A stretch of DNA of 64,000 nt from Bondarzewia mesenterica (Eukaryota > Basidiomycota > Agaricomycetes > Russulales > Bondarzewiaceae), in assembly GCA_004802705.1 (NCBI GenBank), contig SGPL01000026.1, forward strand, positions 1 to 64,000, in the 5' to 3' direction. The notes below the pieces were generated by a model. That model was given only the letters and a program-made list of their open reading frames with translations, searched no databases and was not told where the DNA came from. The stretch's first letter is position 1, and every line of letters begins with the position of its first letter. A program made the translations under genes and the position numbers. Of this stretch, positions 33,159 to 45,392 are shown piece by piece.

Positions 33159-34736
33159 TCATGAAGGTGGCGGGGGGCGAAGGACGGTCGATGAGGAGGT
33201 TCCATGGGTATCGGAAGGTATTGAGAAGCCAGGAATGGGTCGTCTGACTTCGCTATATTGCGGAGGCAGCTCGATGACGCCGTTCTCGTCAGGAAGTTCA
33301 TCCGCTGCGTCCGTATGTATGATAAATCGCGACGGTTCACGTCGTTGGTCCGACGATTCCATCATTGATGCTTTACGGGACGTGCCGCTAGAAAGCGATG
33401 TCCCAGCATAACGGGGGTTATCCAATGTTGGCAGTGGCGAAATCAAGCTCGTCGAAGAGATGGATGCATGATGGTACATCGCCGGCGTTGGTGTAGAAAG
33501 AGGGAATGGGTCGGGCTGGTATAGGCCTTGAGGCAAGAGCGTCGTACTTGGGTCATGTTCATCTGGGCATCGATGCGGTCAGATTGAGCTCTGTATATAT
33601 ATGCTCGTGCCTCTACTCACGAAGATCTATGAATTGTCCTTTGTTATCCCTCGAGTTGCCTCGCCGTCGGAACACAAAAAATGCAACAAGTGAGACTATT
33701 GAAATGGTTCCAACAAGTCCGCCTACGACAATGGCAACCACTGTCCCGCTCGACAAGGATGGAGAAGCCGATGCCGATGAAGAACTGGATGTTGATGAGG
33801 AAGCAGACGTAGAAATTGAAGTCGTTGATGACAATTGCATGGTGGAGGAGGGAGAAGTAGAGTTGAGGCACGAGGTGTCATCGGTAGCGCCAACAACCCT
33901 GACATCGGACGTTCCACCAAAGTTGCCCTTCGCATCAAACATGGCGAAAACCATAGACGTCCCCGTCTTCACATCCGCGATCCAGTCAAATGAAGTAACG
34001 GTCTTACCCGGCGAAAGTTGAATTCCGTTGCCGCCCGGGATCAAAGCCTGGAAGCCAGATGGTCAATCATAAGCTCAGAAAAAGCACCAATTTTGATTTT
34101 ACTAGAATGGTGACAGGCAATGTTGCGGTTGTGTAACCGTTGAATGTGAAAACGCTAAAAACGGGAGAGGTCAGATTTATCCTTCGGACAGGAAAAGATT
34201 AGTTCTGAGCTTACCGGCATTGTTGCAAAGCAATGTCCAATTCAAAGTTGAACTGAACGCCGGGGTCCGTGGTATTGCAGCTTGAGCCCGTGGAGGCTCC
34301 GACAGTGAGAAGTTCTGATACATCGCCAAGTCCAGAGTTGTCAAACATCGTCACCAAGAACTTTTGGCCCTTTGATAAAGCCAACTGCGTCTTGTAGGAT
34401 CCATTTCCATTGCTGACCGCCGAGTCAGGTATATCAAACAGTCTCTGCGATCCGAATATCTAATTCAAACAGAATGTGAGACTTTGCTATGTCAGAGAAT
34501 TTTTTAGGACTTATTACGGGCAATACGAGTAGCTGAAACGGCGCGGTTCCTCCTGGGAACGCATTGCCTCAAATTAAGAGCTTTCGCCGACATATCATGC
34601 ACAACCACTCACCCTGCCATGATACCTCGAATTCTCCACACTCCGTTGGATCGTTCAAAGAGTAACTGAATGCATGCACCAACGAGCACGCACATAGTAA
34701 GATGGCCACGGCGCATGTGAGATGAACATGCATCAT
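33159..34736 (-). CDS. Single-pass plasma-membrane protein with secreted Ser/Thr-rich ectodomain
   Basis: This resembles a class of basidiomycete type I membrane proteins of unknown function. A signal peptide follows the double Met at 34736/34733 (MMHVHLTCAVAILLCACSLV, cut near HAFS). The ectodomain begins SYSLNDPTECGEFEVSWQGG and contains FDIPDSAVSNGNGSYKTQL, LVTMFDNSGLGDVSELLTVG, SCNTTDPGVQFNFELD and IADVKTGTSMVFAMFDAKGN. A Ser/Thr stalk precedes the membrane segment VVAIVVGGLVGTISIVSLVA FF, followed by the stop-transfer FRRRGNSRDNKG. The cytoplasmic tail is Pro/Ser-rich and ends in TSSSTVLRPPPPS. About five introns. Likely a wall-stress or adhesion-type surface protein, by architecture only. 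Confidence 0.75.
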
Positions 34737-35416
34737 AATCCTGTGCAATCGCCGGCGATCGAAAGCCGCCTAAGTGGATGGCTAGTACTAGTGAAGGGGA
34801 ATGAAATTTTGAACGTGAGCCGCGAGAGAAGTTGTATAACGTATAGTGAGATGAGCGGGGAGTGGGTTGGAGGGGGGAAGGGAAAGTGAAGGGAGAAGCA
34901 GTGTCGAGGCGATGGTCGCAAGTGACTGGGGCTTGTCGATCATCTTCTTACCCGCTCGACCCTGGAGATGTCGGCCTGGGCGCCGGCTTATTTAGCGCCT
35001 TCGAAGTTTCTGACGCCATTGAAGGCTTTTTTGACAAGGTAATGGAATTCGTAGCAACGAATTCTCAGTCTCAAGTCTCGAGAAGTTCGTTTGTTGAGGT
35101 CAGAGCTGGTCAGAGTGCCACAGATATATATATGTATTTGAGGTGGAGAGCTGTGGAGAGGCGCGCGGAGATGGACAAAGCTTCAGTACGGCTGAGGTTA
35201 GTTTATTTGTGAAATTGTGATTCCAAAAGACACCATTTGGAGCTTAGCGTAATCGTCCCTCCATTCACTTAGCAATGTCTATTGAAAGAGAATCTTCTCT
35301 GCAGCACGGCGGGAATGATTGAGCCACACAACTAGAATTGAAGAAAATAGTAAGTGGATGAAACGACTGTATGGTCAGCCGCATCGCTGGACAAGATCGA
35401 AGATATAGTACGTGCT
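34737..35416. other. Intergenic region, no gene seen
   Basis: This is the upstream region of the membrane-protein gene and the 3' flank of the gene ending at 35417. A TATA-like ATATATATATG lies at about 35126-35136. The plus-strand frame from 34862 has no supporting feature. Confidence 0.4.
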
Positions 35417-37434
35417 CTATTGTTCTCTAAGCTGTGTGTCAGTCTTGCCTGACTTTGAGACCTTCCAAGAATTCGTCAACGCTGAGCCAAGCATTCTGAC
35501 CCAACCCTTCATCGTGCCCGATCTAGAAGTGCTGTTGACGCTGACCACCTCTTCAGGTAGGGTATGAGTGTCAAAGCCGACACCTTGCCGTTGTCTCTCA
35601 AGAGCAGCGTCGCCCGCCTCCAGATCGGTGTCATGGGATGTAGATTCAGCTCCAGATAAAGAACCGCTTTGATCAGGGTCGTCCTGAATGATGGGCGGAG
35701 GGCTCGGGATATCAACGTTGAGGGTCGAAGGGCGCTTACGGACAAAAGCTTTGGTGGAGGACCTCCTTCCGCGCATGCTACCGAAGTCAGGATCATTCCA
35801 GCCTGTTGATGTGCCTCCGAGTGATTGCCCAGACACCGAAGTGGCGAATCTGGCGGACGGCGCCTCCGCAGGGTCAAACCCAGATGGTATTCCGCGGTCC
35901 ACACTCGAAGAAGAATCAATACTGGCAAGTAAGACTCTATTCAAAGCTAGCTTTTCGCGCAGAGGTAGTGGTATTGGAGATGCGACCGTATTGTCATTTG
36001 CCCGTGTAGTGACAGCCCCAAGACCCAATGGCGGTTTCGTTGAAAATCGAGAATTATGAATGTTCTCTTTCTCGAAGTAGGACGAAGTGATCAACTTCGG
36101 TTTGGCAAGCGATACTGGCGTAAGGGGCAGCTGAACCTTCGATAAAGAGTTGCGAGTGGTGGGAGTGTTAGACGGATTCGTCTCCTTGGGAGTCTGAGCA
36201 TCTGGGAGTTCTGCTTGAGAAGTTGATACATCTATTGGCTGGGAAGGACTAGTAACACCAGAGGTATCCAAGACATCAAGAGCAGCAGGCATAGATGATT
36301 TACCACTACCAGAATATTTGGTACGAGGCATGCATCCGATGGTCTCCATGAGCAGAACTGGGCCTTTCAAGCCGTTGGGATCGGCAATATGGAGAACTTG
36401 ATCCTCATGACATACCGTTAATGAATCTTGTTTCAATGCGGCACGGGACGAAGAAACCAAAGACTGTTTAGACCCAAGAGAGACGAACGGATCAGATATA
36501 TCTGGGACCAATGACTCAGAAGTTGTAGCTGGAGAGGCCGGTCTCAGATTTGTCGAACTTCCAGCGGGAGTCATCGATCGTGATGCACACAAGCCTAAGT
36601 CAGAACGCTGAGAAGAGGGTATGCGGACTTCGGAGGCAGCGAAGATCAAGCTTTCAAAGTAAGGTGATTTGACTTGAACAGGTTCGGGCTCAAGTTCCAA
36701 TGCCAAAGCAAACGGGTCGTCAAAAGAGGATGTCGAAGAGTTCGTCGACTGAGGTGAATAATAGGTAGTTTCTACTGAAGGGGTATCCACTGGAGTTTGC
36801 GGCAACTGCAGGGACGTGGTCGTTGATCGGAAGTTGAGAGGCCTCGGCGAGCTGTCCATCGGACAAAAAGGAAGGCAAAGAGGAGATATAGACTTTGGCG
36901 TTGTCGAGTACAGAGAGAGAGGCGTAGTCGGAGGAGAGAACGTAGTTGTGGCATCAGCCTGAGACATGTGTTCGAGCTTGCACATCAAGGAAGTAGTTTC
37001 CTCCTCGTCATAGTCCACTCCCATGAGCTGCAGTCGGGTCTTGACGGCGTCAACTGCTATGCTGTGAGGCACACGTAAGGATGAAAATTCAATCAGACCA
37101 GTTTCGGTTATACATACCCTTCCTCTTTTCGATCCCCACATCTATTCTTTTTCGATGAGGGAGAAAGGATGCTCGATTGCTTGCGTCGCCAAGGCGAGGC
37201 TACCTTGCTAGAATGTGAGACAACAAATCTCTTTCGCCCACCAAGCTTTCTGGATCTGTGAGTGAAGCGTTTCGATACGGCGTGAGCGATAGAGGCAGCG
37301 TTCGTTAGCGTGTGCGCGTAGATTGTAAAGACGGGCGGCGCAGGTGATTCAATCGGTGACTGTGGGGAGCTCTGCAACGTTTGGCCTGGCGCGCGGCCAT
37401 TGCGTCCCTTTGTCCTGTGCGCATAGTTGATCAT
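35417..37434 (-). CDS. Hypothetical Ser/Pro-rich protein, about 650 residues
   Basis: I do not recognise the family. Exon 1 starts at ATG 37434 (MINYAHRTKGRNGRAPG) and has a basic segment SKRFTHRSRKLGGRKRFVV. An intron with donor GTATGT and acceptor CACAG (about 37115-37064) joins RKEEG to IAVDAVKTRLQLMGVDYDEE, and exon 2 runs to 35417. The body is low-complexity, rich in Ser/Thr/Pro with many SP/TP sites, typical of disordered phospho-regulated fungal proteins. Short better-structured parts are SLVPDISDPFVSLGSKQS, PVSLAKPKLITSSYFEKEN and the C-terminus GTMKGWVRMLGSALTNSW. One continuous frame over 1.6 kb is strong evidence that the gene is real. Confidence 0.7.
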
Positions 37435-37883
37435 GGCGGTAATTGTAGTGGAGATATAGAGCCCGAAGGGAGCGACGCTAGAGTAGTTGAACGTTCGAAG
37501 TCTTGCTCAGAGATTTAGCTTGATGCTCGAAAAGGCAGTCATAATCATACTTGACACGGACTTACCAAGCGGTGTTTCAATTTCGTGGGAATTGCCGGAC
37601 AACCCAAATTATCCTAGGGAAGTATAGGGAGGAACATTCCCCAACGTCAAGAAAGCCCCCTCAAGGTCAGTATGTTCGTGCATGGCTTATTCCGTCTCGC
37701 AGGAGGGCTGTTTGGATGCTGTTTGGATGGGTCGTGTCGTTTGAACGGAAGGATTTGGATGGGAAATGGGTGGATGGACTTTGGAGGGGGAGGATGCGGC
37801 TGTTGATCTCACCTTATATCGCGTATGACCAGCCTTAGTTTGACGTTGTGCTGACGGTGTTTTTTTGGTTCTTAGATTAAACA
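37435..37883. other. Divergent promoter region of the eL13 gene
   Basis: This is shared upstream sequence of the minus-strand gene at 37434 and RPL13 at 37884. No specific ribosomal-protein promoter element was identified. Confidence 0.35.
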
Positions 37884-38680
37884 ATGGGTTTCGCGCACAA
37901 CAACGGTCTGTTCGAGCGTCCTAATTCCATGATCTCCAACTGAGATCTGTCTTCCTACGTCTAGTCCTCCACGCCAACCACTTCCGTAAGGACTGGCAGC
38001 GCCGTGTCAAGACCTGGTTTGACCAGCCAGGGCGTAAACTCCGCCGCCGCAACGCTCGCAAGGCCAAGGCCGCTGCGCTGGGTGTCCGTCCTTTGACCCT
38101 ACTCCGCCCCGCCGTCCGTGGACAGACCGTCCGCTACAACATCAAGGTCCGCGAGGGCCGTGGATTCACGCTTGCCGAGTTGAAGGAGGCGGGCATTGGC
38201 CGAAAAGAGGCGCGGGGTGTTGGCATCGTGGTTGACCACAGACGCCGGAATTTGAGTGTGGAGGGCAAGCAGCTGAATGTTGAGCGGTTGAAGGCGTACA
38301 AGGAGCGCCTCGTCGTGTTCCCCCGCAAGGCGGGCAAGCCCAAGAAGGGCGACTCATCTGTGCGTTGCTTTGCAGTGACTCTACGAGCACCGTGTTTAAC
38401 TTGATCTACAGGCGGAGGACCTCAAAGCCACCACCACCCGCCAGACCCTCCCTCTCCCCGATCTCTTTGTTGCCGAGGCTCCTCGCAAGATTACTGAGGA
38501 AGAGCGCGCATTTGACGCCTACAAGGCTCTTCGTAATGGTCGTGCGGAGCAGAGGTTCGAGGGTGCCCGCAAGGCGCGGGCGGCCAAGGTTTGTCATTTG
38601 GTGCCTTTCGCCTTTCGAATGCTGACGACTTTTTATAATTACTGTAGAAGGAGGAAGAGGAGGCAGCCAAGAAGAAGTAA
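37884..38680 (+). CDS. RPL13: 60S ribosomal protein eL13
   Basis: This is a structural protein of the large ribosomal subunit. Exon 1 encodes MGFAHNN and is joined to [79 protein letters not shown] and [20 protein letters not shown]. Later exons give [34 protein letters not shown] and the end [10 protein letters not shown] (stop 38678-38680). About 210 residues, as expected. Introns near both ends of the coding sequence are typical of ribosomal protein genes. The first donor, GTCTGT, deviates at +3. Confidence 0.95.
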
Positions 38681-39001
38681 ACCACTCGCATACCACTTCT
38701 TTTTGCTTCTTTATCACGCCATGTCTTTCGCTCTGTTTCCTATACACTCACAAAATCTGGGTACGACGTATGCACCTAGGGTTATCGCAATACATGCCAC
38801 TGTATGCAGCTAATGGATACGAACATCACCCCGGCCCATATTGGAAGTATGTCATGTGCAAAAGCACTCGTCGTTACAATTCTATCGGCTTGTAATAGGT
38901 AAGGTATACAGCCAGTGTCGTCAATCAACCGAATATGGACAACAAATGAGCTAAGTACAATGGAGTGGAGAGTGAGTGAAGTCCCAAAGTGTACGATGAC
39001 G
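38681..39001. other. Convergent 3' gap between RPL13 and the desaturase gene
   Basis: Only 3' flanking sequence is expected here, and no gene is seen. Confidence 0.4.
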
Positions 39002-40937
39002 TCAATTCCTCTTAGCCTCCAATGCCTCTTTGATTTCCGCATCGGCAACCAAAGTCATGATCTTCAGCTGGTTGGCCACGCCCTTGAGCGTGCTTCGCAC
39101 CTCGCCATTTCCTTCGAAAAACCCAAACTCGGCATACTCGAGGCCCTGCTCTTTGGCGAATTCCTTCACGAGATGGCTGGCATCCAGGAGATTGTGCCGA
39201 GGGAGCCGGGGGAAGAGGTGGTGCGTGACTTGAAGGTGCAGACCGCCATGCAGGAACGCGATGGAGGGGTGGCAGATTACGTCGGTTGTGGTGCGCAGCT
39301 GGCGGTCCGGGAAGGACTCGGTCGGTCCGAGATCTGCGGTCGAGCGGGAGTAGTGGGAGAGCACGATCTGGGGTGACCGACGGAAGAGGTGTCGACGTCA
39401 GTTATCACAGGGATGCGGAGGAGGAGGGAGATGTACAGTATCATATGAAAAAAAGGAATATGAGAAAATAATACAAAAACGTATCGATCAAGGGGGCGAG
39501 CGGATGTCGGAGCGGAGAGACGCACCTGGACGTGTAGGGGGCTTGGTACCATGTTGCTCACGAGGAGGTACATGAGGCCGGTCTTCCAGTTGCCGCAGCC
39601 TCTGAGGACATTCCCATACCAGTACCACCAGAAGACAAGCCCGATGACTTCGAGCCACCACGCCCATCTGCCGCCGCGCGCCTTGCTGGGCTCGTTACGC
39701 GTCTTCCAGAGGTGCTCGTATGAGAGCCGGTAGAGGTTGAAGCGCGCGAAGGACATAACGAGGTAGAAGATCCGGTGCTGCACCGCGATCATGTAATGAG
39801 AGAATCGATCGAAGGGGAGTTCGCGCTTGTAGTAGGAGGAGTAGAGGGATTTGAAGAAATCGGGTGTGATCGCAAAGAAGGGGAGGTGCTGGATGTCCGG
39901 GTCGCTGGCGAAATGAAAGGTGAATCACGCAGCAGTGTGGACGAGCGGGATCAAGGTAGACGTACTGAGAGGGATGGTTCGTGACGACTCATCGGCGATA
40001 ACTTAATGATAGGCAGCGTCTGTAAAAGCGGAGGAAGACATACCATGATGGATATTGTGGTTCTTGACGAGGAGACGAAGATATGAGTATGCACTTGCGA
40101 TAACAAAAACAAACTGTGAATTCCACGTACATGAACCCACCAACCGATACTCAGACCACCAACCCAATCTGCCAATAAGACGGAAATGATACGGTCTATA
40201 GCCCAGTCATGGGTGACGCCCAGATGGCCGAGGTCATGGCAGGCGAAGACGAGCTGGTGCCAGAGCGCGCCCAGACAAAAGGCGCTAATGAAGAACCACT
40301 GTTTCTGGTAAGCGACGTACGAGGAGATGGCCATGAGCAGATAGCGAGCGACTTCTGGACCGTAACCCGTCAAGTAACGCGTCTTGTACAGCCCTGCGGC
40401 CATGACGCGTGTGTGAAGTTCCTTGTACGCGGCAGAATGCTGGTACTGGACTTTTGGGGATAGGGTGGTGGGAGATGGTTCGATAGAAGACAGTGAGGGA
40501 CCAAAATCGCACGAGTCGTCGGTTTTCTTTATGAGGAGTATCTGGGAGGAAGGAGATTCGTCCGTGTTTTCCTGTGAATATTCTGCGTTGGCCTCCTTGT
40601 GCCATTGCAGCTTTCCGTCGCGGCCAATCCTTCTGATCCAACCGGTATGGATGGGAGGTAGGAGGGGCTCCCAGCCCTCCTCACCTATATCCACTGTGCC
40701 AACTGCATAAGAGTACATTCTCTTGAGAGTGGCGTCAGAATGGTACGCTTCGATCTCGTCGGTCGCGTCACGTCCGATGAAGTGCAGGATGGAGAGGGCA
40801 CCGCCGGGGTGCACAGAAAGCCATGACTGGGTAGCGCGGATGACCTTGTCATGTACGATGAAGAGACTATCGCCAGCTAGGATGCGTGCGGCGACCTGGT
40901 CGCGCGTCCAAGACGACGGTGTTGTGGGGGCACCCAT
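39002..40937 (-). CDS. Cytochrome b5-fused fatty acid/sphingolipid delta-8 desaturase
   Basis: This ER membrane enzyme inserts a double bond into the long-chain base of glucosylceramides. The N-terminal cytochrome b5 domain has the heme motif HPGGALSILHFIGRDATD. The desaturase domain shows all three His boxes: HDLGH, then WVH followed by NHNIHH (completed by a 19-nt exon at 40044-40062), and QVTHHLFPRLPRHNL with the Gln typical of front-end desaturases. Membrane helices flank the boxes (YLLMAISSYVAYQKQWFFIS, WWLEVIGLVFWWYWYG). The chain ends DAEIKEALEAKRN. Start ATG 40937 (MGAPTTPSSWTRDQVAARIL) is a good family N-terminus. A front-end desaturase of another regiospecificity is the main alternative. 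Confidence 0.9.
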
Positions 40938-41327
40938 TTATTGTGATCGCAGGGGAAGAGGCGATGAGATATTTAAGTGGGCTAGATGTGGTACGATAAG
41001 TGGTAAGAGGCAAAAAATAAGGCCTAGATGTGGGGCGGGACAAGTGGAGCACAGCCACCGGTGGCCACTTGAGATAACTCTGTCATCCTCTGCCCTCTTC
41101 CTCTTCCCCTAGGTCACTCAACTCTTCCTTCTTCTCTTCCACAACCCTCGTGAGTTCTCTCTGCTTTTCTTGTTCCATACTACATCGTTCAACAGTTTAC
41201 TCGGAGCTCAGGCGTACTGGCCTGATTTGGATATTCTTGGCGCGGGAAACGGGCAAGGCACGTAGAAATCTCGAGTCGAGACGGTTGCTGGACAAGTCTG
41301 ACAATCGACTGAGCTCAGTTGATCAGC
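40938..41327. other. Divergent promoter region, desaturase / PAL1
   Basis: About 390 bases separate the two starts. Pyrimidine-rich on the plus strand at 41085-41145 just before PAL1. No defined element was recognised. Confidence 0.35.
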
Positions 41328-42842
41328 ATGCCTTCGCTTTCCAACCCCGTCGCGTCACACGCACGACACAGGTCTCATTCTGACCCTTTCAGCGACCCCA
41401 ACTCTATTCCTCAAGCTCCTACTCCTCCTCCAAAGTACTCTGCTCCAAGGCAGTCCGCATCTCGTTCCCGCCCTACTACCGCCCCCAAACTTAGGGACAA
41501 TATCATGGACGCAGTCAAAGATACCGTCATCGTTCGTTCTTCCGATCATCCATCTCGTGCTCGCCCTTCTAGGAGTCAAACAGGCGTCCCGCCGTGCGTG
41601 TTTTTTCCCCATTGTCTCCTATCTACGTGTGCCCTAACCCTCTGCGTCACCAGATCCCATTCCTCTCCAGCCTCTCGTCCCCCGGCAGGTCCCGCTCGCC
41701 GTTCTCACTCTGATGACTCTGTCCCCCAAACTGCATCGACAGAGAAAGCCAGGACGACCGGCCGTTCAAAACCTCCCAAGAAGGGATCGGTTCATGCGGA
41801 TGTCATTGATAGGCTGGATTTCTCTGGTGTTGGTCCCAGTACGTCTTGTTCATATTCTCGATTGCTTGATCGTTGACATCTCCACCTACCTTCAGTGTTC
41901 CACCATGACGGCCCCTTCGACGCTTGCGCTCCCTCTCGCAATCGGACTCGCACCAAAGCTCCCATGTACGCTTGGACTGGTATCAACCCCGAAGACGAGC
42001 AGCTCGCCGCCCGGTATCGCAACGAGCGACAAGGTCCTGCTGTCTCCCCCGCCTATGATTCTCCTTACATTTCTCCCAACCTCGCAAGCGTCACGCCGGC
42101 GTCTCCATACTACCCAGAACCTCCGAAGAAGCAAGTTGACGCCATAGCCGAGGCCTGGGGTATACATGAGCCAGAGCCATATGAGGAATTCTTTGCCGGC
42201 GGTGGGACTCGAGATGGTGAGGATAAGCTAACATACGGGCGGAGCAGCCGACGACCCAAAGATGCCTCTCGGGAAAGCGAAGAGGCTCGACGAAGCAACA
42301 AACGCTCTACCCTGCCTCCTCCCCAGCCTATTTTTGTCGCCGCAGATGCCTTGCCCGATACCGAGGCATATCCTCCATCTCCCCTTTCCGGTGCCTCACC
42401 AGGTATGAAGCGCAACAAATCTTTCCTGCAGCGTATCCGCAACATGCGAGATGCACCGAACGTTCCCGTTGGATACGACGAGGTCAGTGCCACGAACGCT
42501 GGCAACGGCCAGCCATCACCGACATCATCCATGGAGAGCACCGGTGGTGGTGGCCAATACGCACGGCCTACCCACCGCTCGCAGAACTCCTTCCTTGGGC
42601 GATTTGGAGGTCGCAATATTCGTGAGAACCAGACGCCGACGTCCGAGGCGTACGTCTATGTCGAGGACCCAAAGATGAAAGACCTGCCTGCGACGCCGGA
42701 CAGTCCCAGAGGCGAGAATGATCGGGGGTACTTTGACCATGGCGGATCCGGGCCGACTGTCTCACCTGGGCAAGGTGGTGGCCTAGGTAGGAAGACGAGT
42801 TTGTTGAAGAAGGTGAAGGGAGTGGTGCGAGGTGCCAAGTAA
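41328..42842 (+). CDS. PAL1: Pal1-family cell morphology protein
   Basis: Pal1 is a cortical, endocytosis-linked factor needed for normal cell shape in fission yeast. The conserved core is VHADVIDRLDFSGVGP, MFHHDGPFDACAPSRNR and KAPMYAW. The N-terminus (MPSLSNPVASHARHRSHSD) and the long C-terminal part are Ser/Pro-rich and disordered, ending in a basic helix GRKTSLLKKVKGVVRGAK. Three exons: the first intron begins after TGVPP, the second lies exactly in the core between GVGP and MFHHDG. ATG 41328 is the first in frame after an apparent leader. About 470 residues. Confidence 0.88.
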
Positions 42843-43486
42843 GCCTCCTCCGTTGGTAGTCCATGGTTGTCCTCGCGCAACCATCGCCTTCATGGTCTTG
42901 TCCATTTGGACCACGATCCGTGGACTTGGTGAGATCTTTGCTAGTCGATGCCTTTATTTCGACCTTTATTTGTTCGTTGCTCGCGACACTTGTTTCGGCC
43001 TTAGACCGTCTTTTCGTACATGGTATATCGCGATTGTTTCCCGAACGTATATGCGGCTTTTTACCTTTCTGCCTGAGCTGACATTTCGTTTATGTATCTC
43101 CTTCCCGTCTTCGAAGTCTCCATACCCTATCCATGTATCGGACTTCTCCACCGACTCTTCCTATATCATTTTGTGACGTTCGCTTGTGTCTCCCTTTTGT
43201 GTCTGTGGTCTGTGATTGTCTCTGTCCTGCCCTAGAAATTGATGGGGCTGTACTTATGTAGGTTCCGAGTTGCTACTGTACGTTCAAATTCTCTCCGCAA
43301 CCATCTGCATCGCTGGGCAGCTAGTCTGGCGTCATGCATGTCTACGCGTTACTTGATACTATAGCTGTTGAATTGGATTCATATCCTTCCCTGGTTGTTC
43401 GCTACCGTAATTCTCAAGATTCTGTGAGAGCATACACTGCCGTTCTATCTTTGAGTAAAACAACAATCAAAAAAAATTATTAGCTT
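42843..43486. other. Convergent 3' intergenic region between PAL1 and HIS7
   Basis: Both genes end here. T-rich on the plus strand, with an A run near 43470-43478. No coding frame is supported. Confidence 0.4.
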
Positions 43487-45256
43487 CTATGCACCCGTTC
43501 GGGCACTGATTCCTGCCTTGACCAGGGCGTTCTTGACTTCGTCAATTCCAACTTCGCCGCGGTGGAAGATGCCTGCCGCTAGAGCGGCTTCCACGTCTGT
43601 TTTCTCAAACACATCAACGAAGTGCTCCTTCCGTCCGGCCCCACTACTTGCGACGACGGGGATTCTAACGTTCTGACGAACGAGCCGGATGAGATCCAAG
43701 TCGAAACCGAGTCCTGTACCGTCACGGTCGATGCTGTTGAGTAAAATCTCTCCCGCGCCGAGCGCCTCGACGCCCTTGGCGAGCTGCACGACAGACAGAT
43801 CGCGGTTTTCCCGACCGCCAGACACGGTGCACTGGTACCACCATGCCTTGGCCCTCTCCTTCTCCACTACAGAATCCTTCTTTCCGAAGACCAGTTCGTC
43901 CTTGTACGGCCCGTCGTACGAGGACTCAACGTACACGCGCCGGGGGTCAATCGACACGACGACGGCCTGCCGCCCATACGCGTGCGCGATGGTCTCGATC
44001 GCACTGCGCCCGTCGCTCACCCCGCCTTGTGCGCGCATGCGCTCGACGGCGTACACCGNCTCGCTGCCAATACTGACCTTGTCGGCGCCCGCGCGGAAGT
44101 AGGCACCGGCGACCTCGAGCGCGCTGTGCGGCGTGCCGTCGGGTCGACCGTGTCACGGATGCCGCCGCCGATGGTGAGCGGAACGAAGATGGTGCGTGCT
44201 GCGGCGCGTACGACTGCGAGCATGGGTTGGTCGAGNAGGGGGGAGTGGCGGAAGGAGGTGATGTTGAGCAGGGCGAGTTCGTCGGCGCCGGCTTCGAAGT
44301 ANCGGGAGGCGAGGGTAACGGGCTTTCCGAGGTTGCGAACTGCGCCGGCGGTGGTGACTTTTAGGGAAGAATTGGGAGTGGAGGGGGTGGGGGTTTGCTT
44401 CTCGCGGACATCGTATTGGTCACCCTTGGTCACGACGAGATCGCCCTGGTCGTTTGCGCGGACGTCCATGCATGCGATGATACGCTTCGTGAGCCCATCT
44501 TTTGGTTTTGGTGGGCGGGGGACGCGGGGCGTCGGCGGCGCGTGCGAGCGGGCGGATTCTGGTTCGCGAAGCCAGGCGTCCAGGAGTTTTAAGCCCGCTG
44601 AGCCGGATTTCTCGGGGTGAAACTGGCACCCGAAAACGTTGCCCTTGCGGACGGACGCGATGAAGACCTCCTGGCCGTACTGCGTGACGGAGTGGACCCA
44701 TTGCGCGGCGTCGGGGTTGCCCTCGGGGTCNTATGGCGCNCGGTAGGAGTGCACGAAGTAATAGTGCGAGGATTCGTCNATGCCCTCGTTCGACTTGTGN
44801 TCCGNGTCAAGGAGATTGACTGAATTCCAACCCATGTGGGGCACCGACTTGTCCTTATTCGAGAAGAGATCGATGGTGGCGGGGATAACGCCGAGNCCTG
44901 GTGCAGAGCCCTCCGTAGAGGTTTGGAAGAGAACATGCAATCCGATGCATATTCCAAAATACGGTCTACCCGACGCGATGTATGCGCGAAGGGGTTCGAA
45001 GAGACCGCGGGAGGTCAAGCCCTCGATGGCGGACTGAAAAGCACCTACGCCGGGAAAGACCAAGCTCTGCAATGTGAATGACCGTATTTGGTATCTGCTC
45101 TGAAAGANCTCTGAAAAACATAAAATGTGCGCTCACGGTCGCCTTGTCGAAATCTTCCGGAGAGGATATCCACTGAAATGCGTGGCCAAGATTTTCGAGA
45201 GAGTTGGCGAGACTCTGGACATTGCCCGCGCCGTAGTCGAGAAGGAAAAGGCCCAT
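43487..45256 (-). CDS. HIS7: Bifunctional imidazole glycerol-phosphate synthase (glutaminase-cyclase)
   Basis: This histidine-biosynthesis enzyme forms imidazole glycerol phosphate and AICAR from PRFAR and glutamine. The HisH half starts [16 protein letters not shown], has the nucleophile motif [12 protein letters not shown] and the His-Glu pair in QFHPEKSG. The HisF half has [62 protein letters not shown] and [20 protein letters not shown], ending [11 protein letters not shown]. One intron lies near the N-terminus between DKAT and [10 protein letters not shown]. Two flaws look technical: several N bases between 44058 and 45108, and a missing base at the GGG run 44141-44143, where the frame must shift to pass from RDTVDP into [14 protein letters not shown]. 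Start 45256 is set by conservation; 45283 is an upstream in-frame ATG. Confidence 0.93.
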
Positions 45257-45392
45257 AGAGAAATGACTCGTGCGAAAGCCCAAAAAATTGCCCTTTAAAT
45301 TTATAACGCAATTGACCTTGACCGTGCTTCATTTATTTAAATCCTGGCCTCTTTTCTGACGAGTCACACATCCAAAGTCCTTTCCTACCATC
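45257..45392. promoter_or_regulatory. 136-base divergent promoter HIS7 / SER3 with two TGACTC-type sites
   Basis: TGACTC lies at 45264-45269 on the plus strand and GAGTCA (its reverse complement) at 45361-45366. These match the Gcn4/Cpc1 core of general amino-acid control. Two AT-rich TATA-like blocks lie between them, at 45294-45306 and 45332-45342. Each gene's more distant site sits 90-125 bases from its ATG, a usual activator distance, so the sites may serve the opposite gene. Confidence 0.6.
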
